A program made the position numbers and the translations under genes. From NCBI RefSeq assembly GCF_943914565.1, contig NZ_CALUCN010000004.1, positions 62,001 to 126,000 of the forward strand: a stretch of 64,000 bases of DNA, given 5' to 3'. Below, in pieces: positions 18,710-26,778 of the stretch. Source of the DNA: an uncultured Tessaracoccus sp. (GTDB lineage: Bacteria; Actinomycetota; Actinomycetes; Propionibacteriales; Propionibacteriaceae). Positions within the stretch are counted from its first letter, which is position 1. Each line of letters opens with the position of its first letter. The notes beneath the pieces were generated by a model. That model searched no databases and was not told the DNA's origin. It saw only the letters and a list, made by a program, of their open reading frames with translations.

Positions 18710-18755
18710 CGCGGGGTGTCGTGACCGCCCACCCGGGCCGCCACGACACCCCGCG
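18710..18755 (+). terminator. Strong terminator after the CAMP factor gene
   Basis: Perfect 14-bp stem CGCGGGGTGTCGTG / CACGACACCCCGCG separated by an 18-nt loop, about 20 bp past the stop codon. No U-tract. Confidence 0.8.
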
Positions 18756-18803
18756 TCGTCGTTCCGGGCACCCGGAGCCGCGGGTGAGCTTGCCGCCGGT
18801 TCC

Positions 18804-18809
18804 TACACT
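18804..18809 (+). promoter_or_regulatory. -10 box TACACT of a leaderless lipoprotein gene
   Basis: TACACT, then six bases, then ATG 18816. Confidence 0.6.
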
Positions 18810-18815
18810 GGCGGC

Positions 18816-19277
18816 ATGACACGTCTGGTGGGGCCCCTCGTCGTGGGGTGCTGCCTGCTGCTCTCGGCCTGCTCGGGCGCGCCGGCCACGCCGGCCCCGT
18901 CGTCGACGAGCACCCCCGCCCTGCCGCCGCAGCCATCGCTGCCGTGGGACGAGGACTTCGCCTCCGGCACCGAGCTGGAACGCGTCGAGGTCTCCGGCCG
19001 GGAGGTGTGGCTGCCCGAGGGGGTGCGCGTGCCCGCAGACGCGCAGGTCTCCGCCAGCACCGAGGCGACCCTCGTCACCCAGGAGGACGACCCGTCGCGG
19101 GTCGCGCAGCGCGTGGCGCGCAGTTGTGCGGCCGCCGGGTACGCCACGCACGCCCACCACGGCGACGTGACCGTCTGGGTCGGCCACGGCATGGCCGTGC
19201 GCCTCGAGGCCCGGGCCGGCGTGCAGGTGCTCGCCTGGGGCCCGGAGGACCTCACCGACGCGTTCAGCAAGCGCTGA
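18816..19277 (+). CDS. Small lipoprotein, function unknown
   Basis: 153 aa. Type II signal peptide with lipobox LLSAC (Cys 19), then a Ser/Thr/Pro-rich linker and a compact domain of about 100 residues. A conserved-looking pair of His (ATHAHHGDVTVWVGHG) and one Cys are seen. No family recognised. Leaderless ATG start. Converges with the FMN reductase gene, with a shared hairpin between them. Confidence 0.7.
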   Translation: MTRLVGPLVVGCCLLLSACSGAPATPAPSSTSTPALPPQPSLPWDEDFASGTELERVEVSGREVWLPEGVRVPADAQVSASTEATLVTQEDDPSRVAQRVARSCAAAGYATHAHHGDVTVWVGHGMAVRLEARAGVQVLAWGPEDLTDAFSKR

Positions 19278-19291
19278 GCCGACGCACGCGC

Positions 19292-19327
19292 GCCCGGCCG
19301 CCCACTCGTCGGGCGGCGCGGCCGGGC
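19292..19327. terminator. Bidirectional terminator between convergent genes
   Basis: Stem GCCCGGCCG / CGGCCGGGC with inner CCC/GGG pairing, lying between the lipoprotein stop (19277) and the reductase stop (19332). Confidence 0.65.
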
Positions 19328-19331
19328 CCGG

Positions 19332-19925
19332 TCAGCGGCTCCGCAGCAGTTGCTCGAACTCGACGAACTCCTCGCCCCGGTCGCGCCGCGTCGTGCCGCG
19401 GACGCGCTCGACGAGCTGCTGGGCCGCGCGCTCGATCCGCTGCCCCAGCCGGGCGGTGCCCTCGCCGCCGAAGTCCGACGTCGCGGCGTAGACCCCGGTG
19501 GGGATCGGCTCGGCGCCGAAGTAGGCGAACAACGGCCTCAAGGCGTGGTCGATCACGAGCGAGTGCCGTTCGGTGCCGCCCGTCGCGGCGAGCAGCACGG
19601 GCATGCCGCGCAGCGAGTCCTGCTCGATCACGTCGAAGAAGCTCTTGACCAGGCCCGCCATACCCGCGGAGAACGTGGGCGTGACCACGATGAGCGCGTC
19701 GGCGTCGGTGACCCGTTCGACGACGTCCGCGAACTCCCCGGTCGGGAACCCCGTGAGCATCGTGTCGACGATCGCATGCGCGTGGTCGCGCAACTCGACG
19801 ACCTCGGCCTCGGCCTCCTCGCCCGACTGCTCGAGCGCGCGGAGCGTCGCGGCGGTGAGTTCGTCGGCGAGGGTCCTCGAGCTCGACGGGGACCGCAGTC
19901 CCCCGGACAGCGTGACGATGCGCAT
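19332..19925 (-). CDS. NAD(P)H-dependent FMN reductase (CE1759-type partner of an LLM oxidoreductase)
   Basis: 197 aa flavodoxin-like protein: MRIVTLSGGLRSPSSSRTLAD at the FMN phosphate loop, then DALIVVTPTFSAGMAGLVKSFFD and LAATGGTERHSLVID. It follows the LLM monooxygenase gene with start and stop overlapping (TGATG), and this pairing is known in corynebacteria as an LLM duo. It would supply reduced flavin to its partner. The ATG at 19925 is preferred to a GTG one codon upstream. Confidence 0.87.
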   Translation of the reverse strand: MRIVTLSGGLRSPSSSRTLADELTAATLRALEQSGEEAEAEVVELRDHAHAIVDTMLTGFPTGEFADVVERVTDADALIVVTPTFSAGMAGLVKSFFDVIEQDSLRGMPVLLAATGGTERHSLVIDHALRPLFAYFGAEPIPTGVYAATSDFGGEGTARLGQRIERAAQQLVERVRGTTRRDRGEEFVEFEQLLRSR

Positions 19926-21091
19926 CACTCCACCTCCGTCAGCAGGTTGTCGTCCTCGGCGCGGGTGCCGGTCCAGCGGTCGGTCTGCACGCCGCGGTCG
20001 GTCTCGGCCCTCGGCCCGCCGGCGGCCTCGACGAGCGAGGCGTGCGTCGGCGCGTCGGGCACCCGCTCGGGGCGGTCCTTCTCCATCTCCTTGCGCAGCA
20101 CGGGCACGACCTCCTCACCCAGCAGGTCGAGCTGCTCGAGGACGGTCTTCAGCGGCAGGCCCGCGTGGTCGACGAGGAACAACTGGCGCTGGTAGTCGCC
20201 GACCAGGTCGCGCATCCCGAGGTAGCGCTCGATCACCTGGTCGGGCGAGCCGACGGTGAGGGGCGTCTCGCGCATGAAGTCCTCCATCGACGGCCCGTGG
20301 CCGTAGACCGGGGCGTTGTCGAAGTAGGGGCGGAACTCCTTCCGCGCGTCCTGGGAGTTCTTGCGCATGAACACCTGACCGCCGAGACCGACGATCGCCT
20401 GGTCGGCGGTGCCGTGGCCGTAGTGCTCGAAGCGGCGACGATAGAGCTCCACCATGCGCTTGGTGTGGGAGGCGGGCCAGAAGATGTTGTTGTGGAAGAA
20501 CCCGTCGCCGTAGTACGCGGCCTGCTCGGCGATCTCGGGGCTGCGGATCGAGCCGTGCCACACGAACGGCGGCACGCCGTCGAGGGGGCGCGGCGTCGAC
20601 GTGAACTGGTGCAGCGAGGAACGGAACCGACCTTCGAAGTCGACGTTCTCCTCGCGCCACAGCTGGTGCAGCAGCGCGTAGTGCTCGACGGCGAGGGCGA
20701 TGCCGTCGCGGATGTCCTTGCCGAACCAGGGGTAGACCGGGCCGGTGTTGCCGCGGCCCAGCATGAGGTCGACGCGGCCGTCGGCGAGGTGCTGGAGGTA
20801 GGCGTAGTCCTCGGCAAGGCGCACGGGGTCATTCGTGGTGATGAGGGTGGTCGCGGTCGAGAGCACGATCCGCTCGGTCTGCGCAGCGAGGTGCGCGAGC
20901 AGCACGGGCGGGCTCGCCGGTGCGACGAAGGGCGGGTTGTGGTGCTCGCCGGTGGCGACCACGTCGAGACCCACCTCCTCGGCCTTGCGTGCGATCGCGA
21001 CGGTGGCCTTGATCCGCTCGTGCTCGGAGGGGGTGCGGCCCGTGGTCGGGTCGGTGGTCACGTCCCCGATGGTGAAGATGCCGAATTGCAT
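19925..21091 (-). CDS. LLM-class flavin-dependent oxidoreductase (CE1758-type, luciferase-like)
   Basis: 388 aa TIM-barrel monooxygenase with MQFGIFTIGDV, the family motif GLDVVATGEHHNPPFVAPASP and the barrel strand RIVLSTATTLITTNDPVRLAEDY. The C-terminal extension of about 60 residues is polar. The substrate is unknown. Start ATG 21091 has AAGGAG 5 nt upstream; longer starts lack this. Forms a two-gene operon with the FMN reductase. A palindrome 30-50 bp upstream (21121-21138) may be its operator. Confidence 0.87.
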   Translation of the reverse strand: MQFGIFTIGDVTTDPTTGRTPSEHERIKATVAIARKAEEVGLDVVATGEHHNPPFVAPASPPVLLAHLAAQTERIVLSTATTLITTNDPVRLAEDYAYLQHLADGRVDLMLGRGNTGPVYPWFGKDIRDGIALAVEHYALLHQLWREENVDFEGRFRSSLHQFTSTPRPLDGVPPFVWHGSIRSPEIAEQAAYYGDGFFHNNIFWPASHTKRMVELYRRRFEHYGHGTADQAIVGLGGQVFMRKNSQDARKEFRPYFDNAPVYGHGPSMEDFMRETPLTVGSPDQVIERYLGMRDLVGDYQRQLFLVDHAGLPLKTVLEQLDLLGEEVVPVLRKEMEKDRPERVPDAPTHASLVEAAGGPRAETDRGVQTDRWTGTRAEDDNLLTEVE

Positions 21092-21120
21092 GGGACTCCT
21101 TCCGTTCACCCATCACAACA

Positions 21121-21138
21121 TAGTTGATCGCTCAATTA
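21121..21138. promoter_or_regulatory. Palindromic operator candidate upstream of the LLM operon
   Basis: TAGTTGATCGCTCAATTA: arms TAGTTGA / TCAATTA with one mismatch and a 4-bp centre, like a MarR or TetR half-site arrangement. It sits 30-47 bp before the ATG of the LLM gene. The regulator is not in the immediate neighbourhood. Confidence 0.45.
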
Positions 21139-21559
21139 TTCCGGAGCTGCCACAGCATGGAACGTCGAAGCGTGAGGACGCCCGGCCATGCGGGAACTCC
21201 CTTGTGAGGGCCGTGGACCGGCGCCAGATCGGTCCGCTGAACCGGTGTTCCCGCGTGCACGAAGGGCTGTGCCGCTGCTGCCGTTCCACCGTCGCGCGCT
21301 CCCGCTCCATGGACCGCCGCCTGCCACACCGCGCACCGGGAGGCTCGTCAGGACGTCACGCAGACGGCCAGAGGCGCGCCCCAGACCACATCTGCCCGTG
21401 TCGTCGCTGCGAGACCGCAAGACGCAGCGTGCGTGAACACGACCCCCTGCATGTCAGCACGATCGCCCCGTCGTCGCCATCATCACGCTCCCTGGGGAAA
21501 CATCGGTGAGGTGCGGCACCCAACCAACCGGGGAATCCATGTGAGTGTCGTCGGACCTC

Positions 21560-21589
21560 TTGCCCGCAGAACTCACGTCGGTGTAAGCT
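21560..21589 (+). promoter_or_regulatory. Promoter of the secreted amidase gene
   Basis: TTGCCC, 18-nt spacer, TAAGCT, giving a leader of roughly 90 nt before ATG 21684. Confidence 0.45.
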
Positions 21590-21683
21590 CTTGCCATTCA
21601 GGACTCCCGAGCCTCCTTGAGAGACTGCCTTGGTGTCGATGTCGAGCCAAGGACCGGAGCCCTGTGGCAACACTGGGGGAAAC

Positions 21684-22748
21684 ATGAGGGATACCACAAG
21701 ACTTGTGGCGATGTGGTGCGCGACGACCGTTTGCGTGGCTGGGGCGGCAATCCCCACCGAGGCGTTGGCCGAAACCACCGACACCGGGATTCAGGATCAG
21801 TTGCGCAAGATCGCCAACGAGATCGAAGCCGCGAGTGACGCCATCATGGTCACGAGCACCGCCTTCACCAAGGCGCTGCCCACTACTCAGAACTCGAATG
21901 GCGCACTGAGCGAATACTATGAATCCCTGCGACAGGAGCATCAATCAATCACCGCCGAAGGGGGTGTCACTGTCTTGGACACCACTGCCGACATTCGTCT
22001 CGTGTCTCGCTCGAGCAGCGGGGCCAGCGTTGACGGTGAGCTCCACGTCACGCGGACCGTGGCTGAGCTGCCTGAGGGCGAGTCCTGGGAAGAGGTGTTG
22101 CCCATCACCTTGCGGAGGGACGCGGACGGCAACCTCTCCGTGGCGGAGATCATGACGCAAGCCTCGGTCGCGGCTCGGCAAGAGGTGGACGCAACCGACC
22201 GCGCGCAGACCACGCTCGGGAACACAGGCGCTACATTCGACCGTCACGCGAACGCCTCGGCTCCCGAGTTGCAACCGACCGCAGTCAGGCTGAACAAGAT
22301 GAAAGCCATCGCCTACGCCAAGAAGTGGTGGAACAAGAAGAATCCAACGTATCCGACTCGGTACACCAACGACTGCACCAATTTCGTCTCGCAGGTGATG
22401 CACCAAGGAGGATGGCCCCCCGTTCCCGGTTGGTACAAGAGCAACAAGGCTTGGTGGTACCGAGGAATCCCAGCTGGGAGCTACACATGGGGAGGCGCCG
22501 AGAGCTTTTATCGTTTTGCCGTTCGGGAAAGAAAACGCGCAACGCCCCTCCGCAACATCGCCGACCTCTGGCTGGGGGACATCCTCCAATACAAGGTCCG
22601 AGGGAAGTCCTCCATGAGCCATACCATGGTGGTCACGAATTGGATCAACAAGGTCCCCTACCTCACATATCACACCCACAACACCCTCAACAAGCCGTTC
22701 ACAGCCATGGCCAAGATGAAGGTCACATGGTTCGCCTCCCGGACATGA
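21684..22748 (+). CDS. Secreted amidase-domain protein (Amidase_6-like, NlpC-type fold)
   Basis: 354 aa. Signal peptide (LVAMWCATTVCVAGAAIPTEALA), a variable middle domain of about 170 residues, then the amidase domain: YTNDCTNFVSQVMHQGG with catalytic Cys 231, WGGAESFYRF, and MSHTMVVT with probable catalytic His 313. Such domains cleave peptide or amide bonds, often in cell-wall material. ATG 21684 has GGGGGA upstream and directly opens the signal peptide. Codon use is less GC-rich than the surroundings. The stop overlaps the next start (ATGA). Confidence 0.75.
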   Translation: MRDTTRLVAMWCATTVCVAGAAIPTEALAETTDTGIQDQLRKIANEIEAASDAIMVTSTAFTKALPTTQNSNGALSEYYESLRQEHQSITAEGGVTVLDTTADIRLVSRSSSGASVDGELHVTRTVAELPEGESWEEVLPITLRRDADGNLSVAEIMTQASVAARQEVDATDRAQTTLGNTGATFDRHANASAPELQPTAVRLNKMKAIAYAKKWWNKKNPTYPTRYTNDCTNFVSQVMHQGGWPPVPGWYKSNKAWWYRGIPAGSYTWGGAESFYRFAVRERKRATPLRNIADLWLGDILQYKVRGKSSMSHTMVVTNWINKVPYLTYHTHNTLNKPFTAMAKMKVTWFASRT

Positions 22749-23158
22749 CTCGACCGGTATGCGCGTTGACCACACTTGGCGCGGTGGCGATACTGCTACT
22801 CGCCGGTCTCGTGTTCTGGCACTTCTGGTGGGTCCCGAGGGCTGCCTACTCCTGCGACGGCATGCCGACCGGCGCCAGCTCCCCACGGGCTGCGGCGGAG
22901 CGGTTCCTCGACGGGCTGGCCCGCCACGACAGCGCGGCCATGTGCGCGGCACTGGTGGACAAGCTCTCCGACGCCGAGCTCGCATCGCTCGACGCCCAGC
23001 TGACCGCCGAGTTGGGTACCCCTTCCGGCCCCGAGCACGTCGACATCCAAATCGGTGAGCAGATGGGAAGTACGCTGCCCCTCACCTTCGTGGGGCCCGG
23101 GGGCACGGTTGACATGTCCGTGCACTCGTTTCAGGGCTGGTACCGCGTCCAGACCTGA
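22745..23158 (+). CDS. Membrane-anchored small extracytoplasmic protein
   Basis: 137 aa. One N-terminal TM segment (LTTLGAVAILLLAGLVFWHFWW), then a small exported domain with PRAAAERFLDGLARHDSAAMCAALVD, a pattern like the DUF4878/NTF2-like lipoprotein-associated domains. ATG 22745 overlaps the amidase stop, so it is coupled to it; an accessory or inhibitor role is only a guess. Confidence 0.65.
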   Translation: MTRPVCALTTLGAVAILLLAGLVFWHFWWVPRAAYSCDGMPTGASSPRAAAERFLDGLARHDSAAMCAALVDKLSDAELASLDAQLTAELGTPSGPEHVDIQIGEQMGSTLPLTFVGPGGTVDMSVHSFQGWYRVQT

Positions 23159-23170
23159 CAGCGTCGGGCG

Positions 23171-23818
23171 CTACCAACTCCTGCTGATCCGGACCTTCTT
23201 CCCGGAGGCCTTGGCCATGAGCAGGCCGCCGATGATGACGCTCACGATCCCTACGGGCAGGAGGAAGATGGCGATGAACAGCGGCACGAGATCGAGCGAC
23301 TCCGAGACGCTCGCCCCGGACCGGTCGCACGTCACCGACCACGTGCCGGCCGGGGCGCCGTCGCCGGCGAACTCGCCCAGCGACTCGTAGCTGACGCCTC
23401 CTCGCTGCGAACTGGACGAGGTGTCGGTGCGGAGCAACACCCGGGCGCCGTCGGGGTCCGTGACCTGGCAGCGCACGATGGCGTCGTTGCGGGACCAGAG
23501 AGTCATCGCCTGGTCCTCGGGCACGTCGACGGTGAGGGTCCCCTCCACCTGCTGCATGGGGGGCAGGTCTGTGAGGATGCCGAAGAGCATTCCACCGCCG
23601 ACCACGATGAGGACGAGCCCGACGAGGACCATCGCGCCCCAGCCGAACACCGCGCCCGGGCGCCAACGGCGCTCCTCGGCAGAGCGTGGCTTCGCGTACG
23701 GCTCCGACGGCTGTTGCGGCGGGCCGTAGGTGTACGGCTGCGGCTGAGGCCGGGACGGAGGGAACTCCTGCCCGGGCGGCTCCGGCTGGGACCTCGGACC
23801 GTGGGGCACGTTGCTCAT
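23171..23818 (-). CDS. Two-TM membrane protein with Pro-rich cytoplasmic N-terminus
   Basis: 215 aa. N-terminal 60 residues rich in Pro, Gln and Tyr, TM1 (VFGWGAMVLVGLVLIVVGGG), an external beta-type domain with two Cys (VRCQVTD, WSVTCD), and TM2 near the C-terminus. No family recognised. Converges with 22745-23158. Confidence 0.6.
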   Translation of the reverse strand: MSNVPHGPRSQPEPPGQEFPPSRPQPQPYTYGPPQQPSEPYAKPRSAEERRWRPGAVFGWGAMVLVGLVLIVVGGGMLFGILTDLPPMQQVEGTLTVDVPEDQAMTLWSRNDAIVRCQVTDPDGARVLLRTDTSSSSQRGGVSYESLGEFAGDGAPAGTWSVTCDRSGASVSESLDLVPLFIAIFLLPVGIVSVIIGGLLMAKASGKKVRISRSW

Positions 23819-23843
23819 ACGGCCATGGTCGCACAGGGGCGTG

Positions 23844-25223
23844 TCATCGTCGGCCGTAGAGCTCGCGCCACGCCTCGGGCGCCTGCGCGCGCACTTCCTC
23901 CCAGACCGCGTCGTGCGCGTCCTTGATCTCCTGCTCGCGGGCCAGGAACGCGTCGACGTGAGCGTGGCCCAACTGGTGCTGACGACCGGTGATGGCGATC
24001 GCCTTGCTCCAGTCCTCGTGCGTGATGCTCGGCCCCGAGCGCAGTGCGAGCGACAGGGTGTTCTCCCTGCCGTCCTGGTACTCGATGCCGCGGCGCACCG
24101 TCGTCGCGAGCTCCCGGAACCGACGGAGGTCAGCCTGCCGCGACTCGAAGACCTCCCGTTTCGTCGCCGCGGCCCACGCGCCCCACGCGCGGGCGAGCCG
24201 CCGTCGCTCCTCCTCGAGGTGGCGACGCAGTTCGGCGCCGGTGCGCACGTCGGCGTACCGCCCGCCGCCGGCCTCGGCGATGCGTTCGAGAGCGCGCCGC
24301 TCGTCGGGGGCGACGGCGAAGCCGATGACGTTGACGATCGGCTCTACGCCCGACGTCGCCACGGACCTGGCGGTGGCGACCGGGTCCCCACCGCAGGTCT
24401 CCTCGCCGTCGGAGACGACGTACATGATCGCGGTCGACGTGCCCTCCGGCACGTCGCCGCGGGCGTCGCCGATGGCCTTGGCGAGCGGCGTCCAACCCAC
24501 CGGCTGCACGTCGGCGAGCGCGCGCTCGAAGCCCGGGTCCCGGGCGGGGCCGCGGTGGAGCAGGGCGGAGGATGCGCAGGACCGGGCCTTGTCGGCGCCG
24601 GAGTTGGAGCCCTCGTGGCCGTGGACGCGCAGGCTCACCGTCGCGGAGGTCGGGAGCTTCGCGACGAAGCTCCGGATGGCCGCCTTGGCCTCCTCCATGC
24701 GGGTGGTGCCCCCGCTCTTCGCGGCCATCGAGCCGCTCGCGTCGAGCACGACGGCGAAGTGGGTGCCGCCGGCCACCTCGGCCTCGTCGGCATCCGGCAG
24801 CTCGAAGGGCTCGGGCGTGACGGGTTTCGGCTCGAACCGCGCCATCTCGCACACCGCCTCGGCGACGTCCATGTGCGTGAGGTGGAGCATGGCGGTGGCC
24901 CACTCCTCGGGCGTCGTCGGCTCGAGTGCGAGCAGCGCCTCGAGTGCGACGTCCACGTCCCAGTCGTCCACGAACGGGCCGGGCTCGATCAGGTAGGCGC
25001 GCTCGGCGGGCGTGGGCTCGCGGCCGAGGTCGCAGGCGACGGGCTCACCCAAGGACTCGAGCCCCTCGACGACGGGGCTGGGCGAGGGCGACGGGCTCGC
25101 AGGAGGCGCGCTGGTGGGAGGCGCGTCGCTGGTTGGGTCCGGGGCAGGGTCGGCGTTGCTCGCGCAGCCGGCGAGCAGGGTGAGGAGGAGGGGGACGACG
25201 AGGGCGGTGCGGGTCAGGTGCAT
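23844..25223 (-). CDS. VWA-domain lipoprotein
   Basis: 459 aa. Lipobox LLAGC at the end of a signal peptide, then a Pro/Ser linker (SPSPSPSP). The von Willebrand A domain starts at about residue 150 with the MIDAS motif VVLDASGSM; the later MIDAS residues are in GWTPLAKAIGD and VVSDGEETCGG. The C-terminal 120 residues are helical and charged. Likely binds a metal-dependent protein ligand on the cell surface; the partner is unknown. Confidence 0.8.
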   Translation of the reverse strand: MHLTRTALVVPLLLTLLAGCASNADPAPDPTSDAPPTSAPPASPSPSPSPVVEGLESLGEPVACDLGREPTPAERAYLIEPGPFVDDWDVDVALEALLALEPTTPEEWATAMLHLTHMDVAEAVCEMARFEPKPVTPEPFELPDADEAEVAGGTHFAVVLDASGSMAAKSGGTTRMEEAKAAIRSFVAKLPTSATVSLRVHGHEGSNSGADKARSCASSALLHRGPARDPGFERALADVQPVGWTPLAKAIGDARGDVPEGTSTAIMYVVSDGEETCGGDPVATARSVATSGVEPIVNVIGFAVAPDERRALERIAEAGGGRYADVRTGAELRRHLEEERRRLARAWGAWAAATKREVFESRQADLRRFRELATTVRRGIEYQDGRENTLSLALRSGPSITHEDWSKAIAITGRQHQLGHAHVDAFLAREQEIKDAHDAVWEEVRAQAPEAWRELYGRR

Positions 25224-25312
25224 ACCCTCATCGTTGGCAGTGAGGGGGTCACTCCGCCCTGTTTTCCACAGGGAATTTTTCGCGGGGTCGGTCCGACTGG
25301 CAGGGCGAGGGC

Positions 25313-26392
25313 TCAGGCCACCTGCTGCGTCCAACCGAACGGGTCCTCGGCGCGCCCGTACTGGATGTCGACGAGGGCCGCGCGGATCTCGGCGGTCTTG
25401 CTGCCCGGCTCGCCGTCGCGCACGACGTGGGCCACGTCGCCGGGGGCCTTGAAGCCGACGATCGGCGTCACCACCGCGGCGGTGCCACAGGCGAAGGCTT
25501 CGACGATCTGCCCGGAGGAGACCCCGTCGAAGAGCTCCTCGACGGTGACGCGCGCCTCGACCGGCTCGAGGCCGTGACGCGGGGCGAGGCGGAGGATCGA
25601 GTCGCGGGTGATGCCGGGCAGGATCGAGCCGGTGAGTGCCGGCGTGACGAGGCGCCCGTCGGCGGTGACGAACATGAAGTTCATCGTGCCGCACTCCTCG
25701 ATGTACCGCCGTTCGGCGCCGTCGGTCCAGAGCACCTGGCCGCAGCCGTGCTGCTCGGCCTCGGTGGCCGCCTGGAGGGAGGCGGCGTAGTTGCCGCCGC
25801 ACTTCGCGGCGCCGGTGCCGCCGGGGGCGGCGCGGGTGTAGTTGGGGGTGAGCCAGAGCGTCACCGGGGCGTCGTAGTACGCCCCGACGGGGGACGCGAT
25901 CACGCAGAACGTGTAGCCGGAGGCGGGTCGGACGCCGAGGTAGGGCTCGGAGGCCACCATGAAGGGCCGGATGTAGAGCGCCTGCTCGCCGGCCGGGTCC
26001 GGCACCCAGTCGGCCTCGAGCGCGACGAGCTGCCGGATTCCGGAGACGAAGTCCTCCTCAGGGAAGACCGGCATGCCGAGCCGCTCGGCGGACCGCGCGA
26101 AGCGGGCCGCGTTGGCCTCGGGGCGGAAGAGCCAGACTGAGCCGTCGTCGCGACGGTAGGCCTTGAGCCCCTCGAAGATCTCCTGCCCGTAGTGCAGGAC
26201 GGCCGCGGCAGGGTGCATCTGCCACGTGCCCATCGGCGCGATGCGGTGGTTCGTCCAGCCCTCGTCGGGAATGTGCTCGGCGAGGAGTTGGTGGTCGACG
26301 AAGTAGTGTCCGAACACCGGGTCCGCGAGAATCTCCGCCCGCCGCTCGGGGCTGGTCGGGGTGGGGGTGCGGTGCAGGACGAACTCGGTCAT
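25313..26392 (-). CDS. ilvE: Branched-chain amino acid aminotransferase
   Basis: 359 aa PLP fold-type IV enzyme interconverting Leu/Ile/Val and their 2-oxo acids. Signatures: GTWQMHPAAAVLHYGQEIFEGLKAY, the PLP lysine in GGTGAAKCGGNYAASL, the phosphate-binding ERRYIEECGTMNFMFV, and GSILPGITRDSIL. The minus-strand box TACCCT ends 7 nt before the ATG at 26392, so the gene is probably leaderless. Confidence 0.93.
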   Translation of the reverse strand: MTEFVLHRTPTPTSPERRAEILADPVFGHYFVDHQLLAEHIPDEGWTNHRIAPMGTWQMHPAAAVLHYGQEIFEGLKAYRRDDGSVWLFRPEANAARFARSAERLGMPVFPEEDFVSGIRQLVALEADWVPDPAGEQALYIRPFMVASEPYLGVRPASGYTFCVIASPVGAYYDAPVTLWLTPNYTRAAPGGTGAAKCGGNYAASLQAATEAEQHGCGQVLWTDGAERRYIEECGTMNFMFVTADGRLVTPALTGSILPGITRDSILRLAPRHGLEPVEARVTVEELFDGVSSGQIVEAFACGTAAVVTPIVGFKAPGDVAHVVRDGEPGSKTAEIRAALVDIQYGRAEDPFGWTQQVA

Positions 26393-26778
26393 GCGGGCAA
26401 GGGTAGTGCCCGGCCGCCGTCGCGCCGCGCCCGGTCCACGCTGCGGCCGGGCTGATGTGGTGCTGGCAACCTGCTCGGCTGCGCTGGGTGCGGGTGGCGA
26501 CGGGGCCGGCTGGCCGGGCCGAGCCGGGCGGCCGGACCCGGCCACGGGGACGGCGACGGCGACGGAGACGGCGACGGCCCAGCACTGAGTCCGCGAGCAC
26601 GAAACGCCGTCTGATGCACTTCAGAGCGCCAAAAACGCGCCCCTGAACGGACGGACACGGCGTTTCGTGCCACCGTCTCGGCTGCGGGCTTGGACTGGCA
26701 ACCTGCGCCGCACCAGAACTGCACAGCTTGCAGACGGCCGGCGCCTGCTCGACAACGTGACCGGCGTACCCACCGAGT
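26393..26778. other. Intergenic region carrying repeat copy 1
   Basis: About 390 bp between ilvE and the flavoprotein gene. Contains a GGCGAC-rich low-complexity patch (26550-26578) and the 91-bp repeat. No gene seen. Confidence 0.7.
26587..26677. repeat. 74-bp inverted-repeat element, copy 1 (left border of island)
   Basis: The core 26597-26670 begins GCACGAAACGCCGT and ends with its exact reverse complement ACGGCGTTTCGTGC, with 46 bp between. The 91-bp block including flanks is repeated at 33153-33243 in the same orientation with two mismatches. A third core of identical length lies at 47223-47296. It sits past the 3' end of the flavoprotein operon and could also act as a terminator. Confidence 0.9.

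Larger units (their letters stand above)
21092..21683. other. Intergenic region, no convincing gene
   Basis: About 590 bp between divergent genes. It holds the palindrome at 21121-21138 and the promoter at 21560-21589. Short open frames here have no start context, codon bias or homology that I can recognise. Confidence 0.6.

Noticed and set aside
21092..21683. Small open frames on both strands
   Set aside because: No start context, no recognisable domain and no coding bias.
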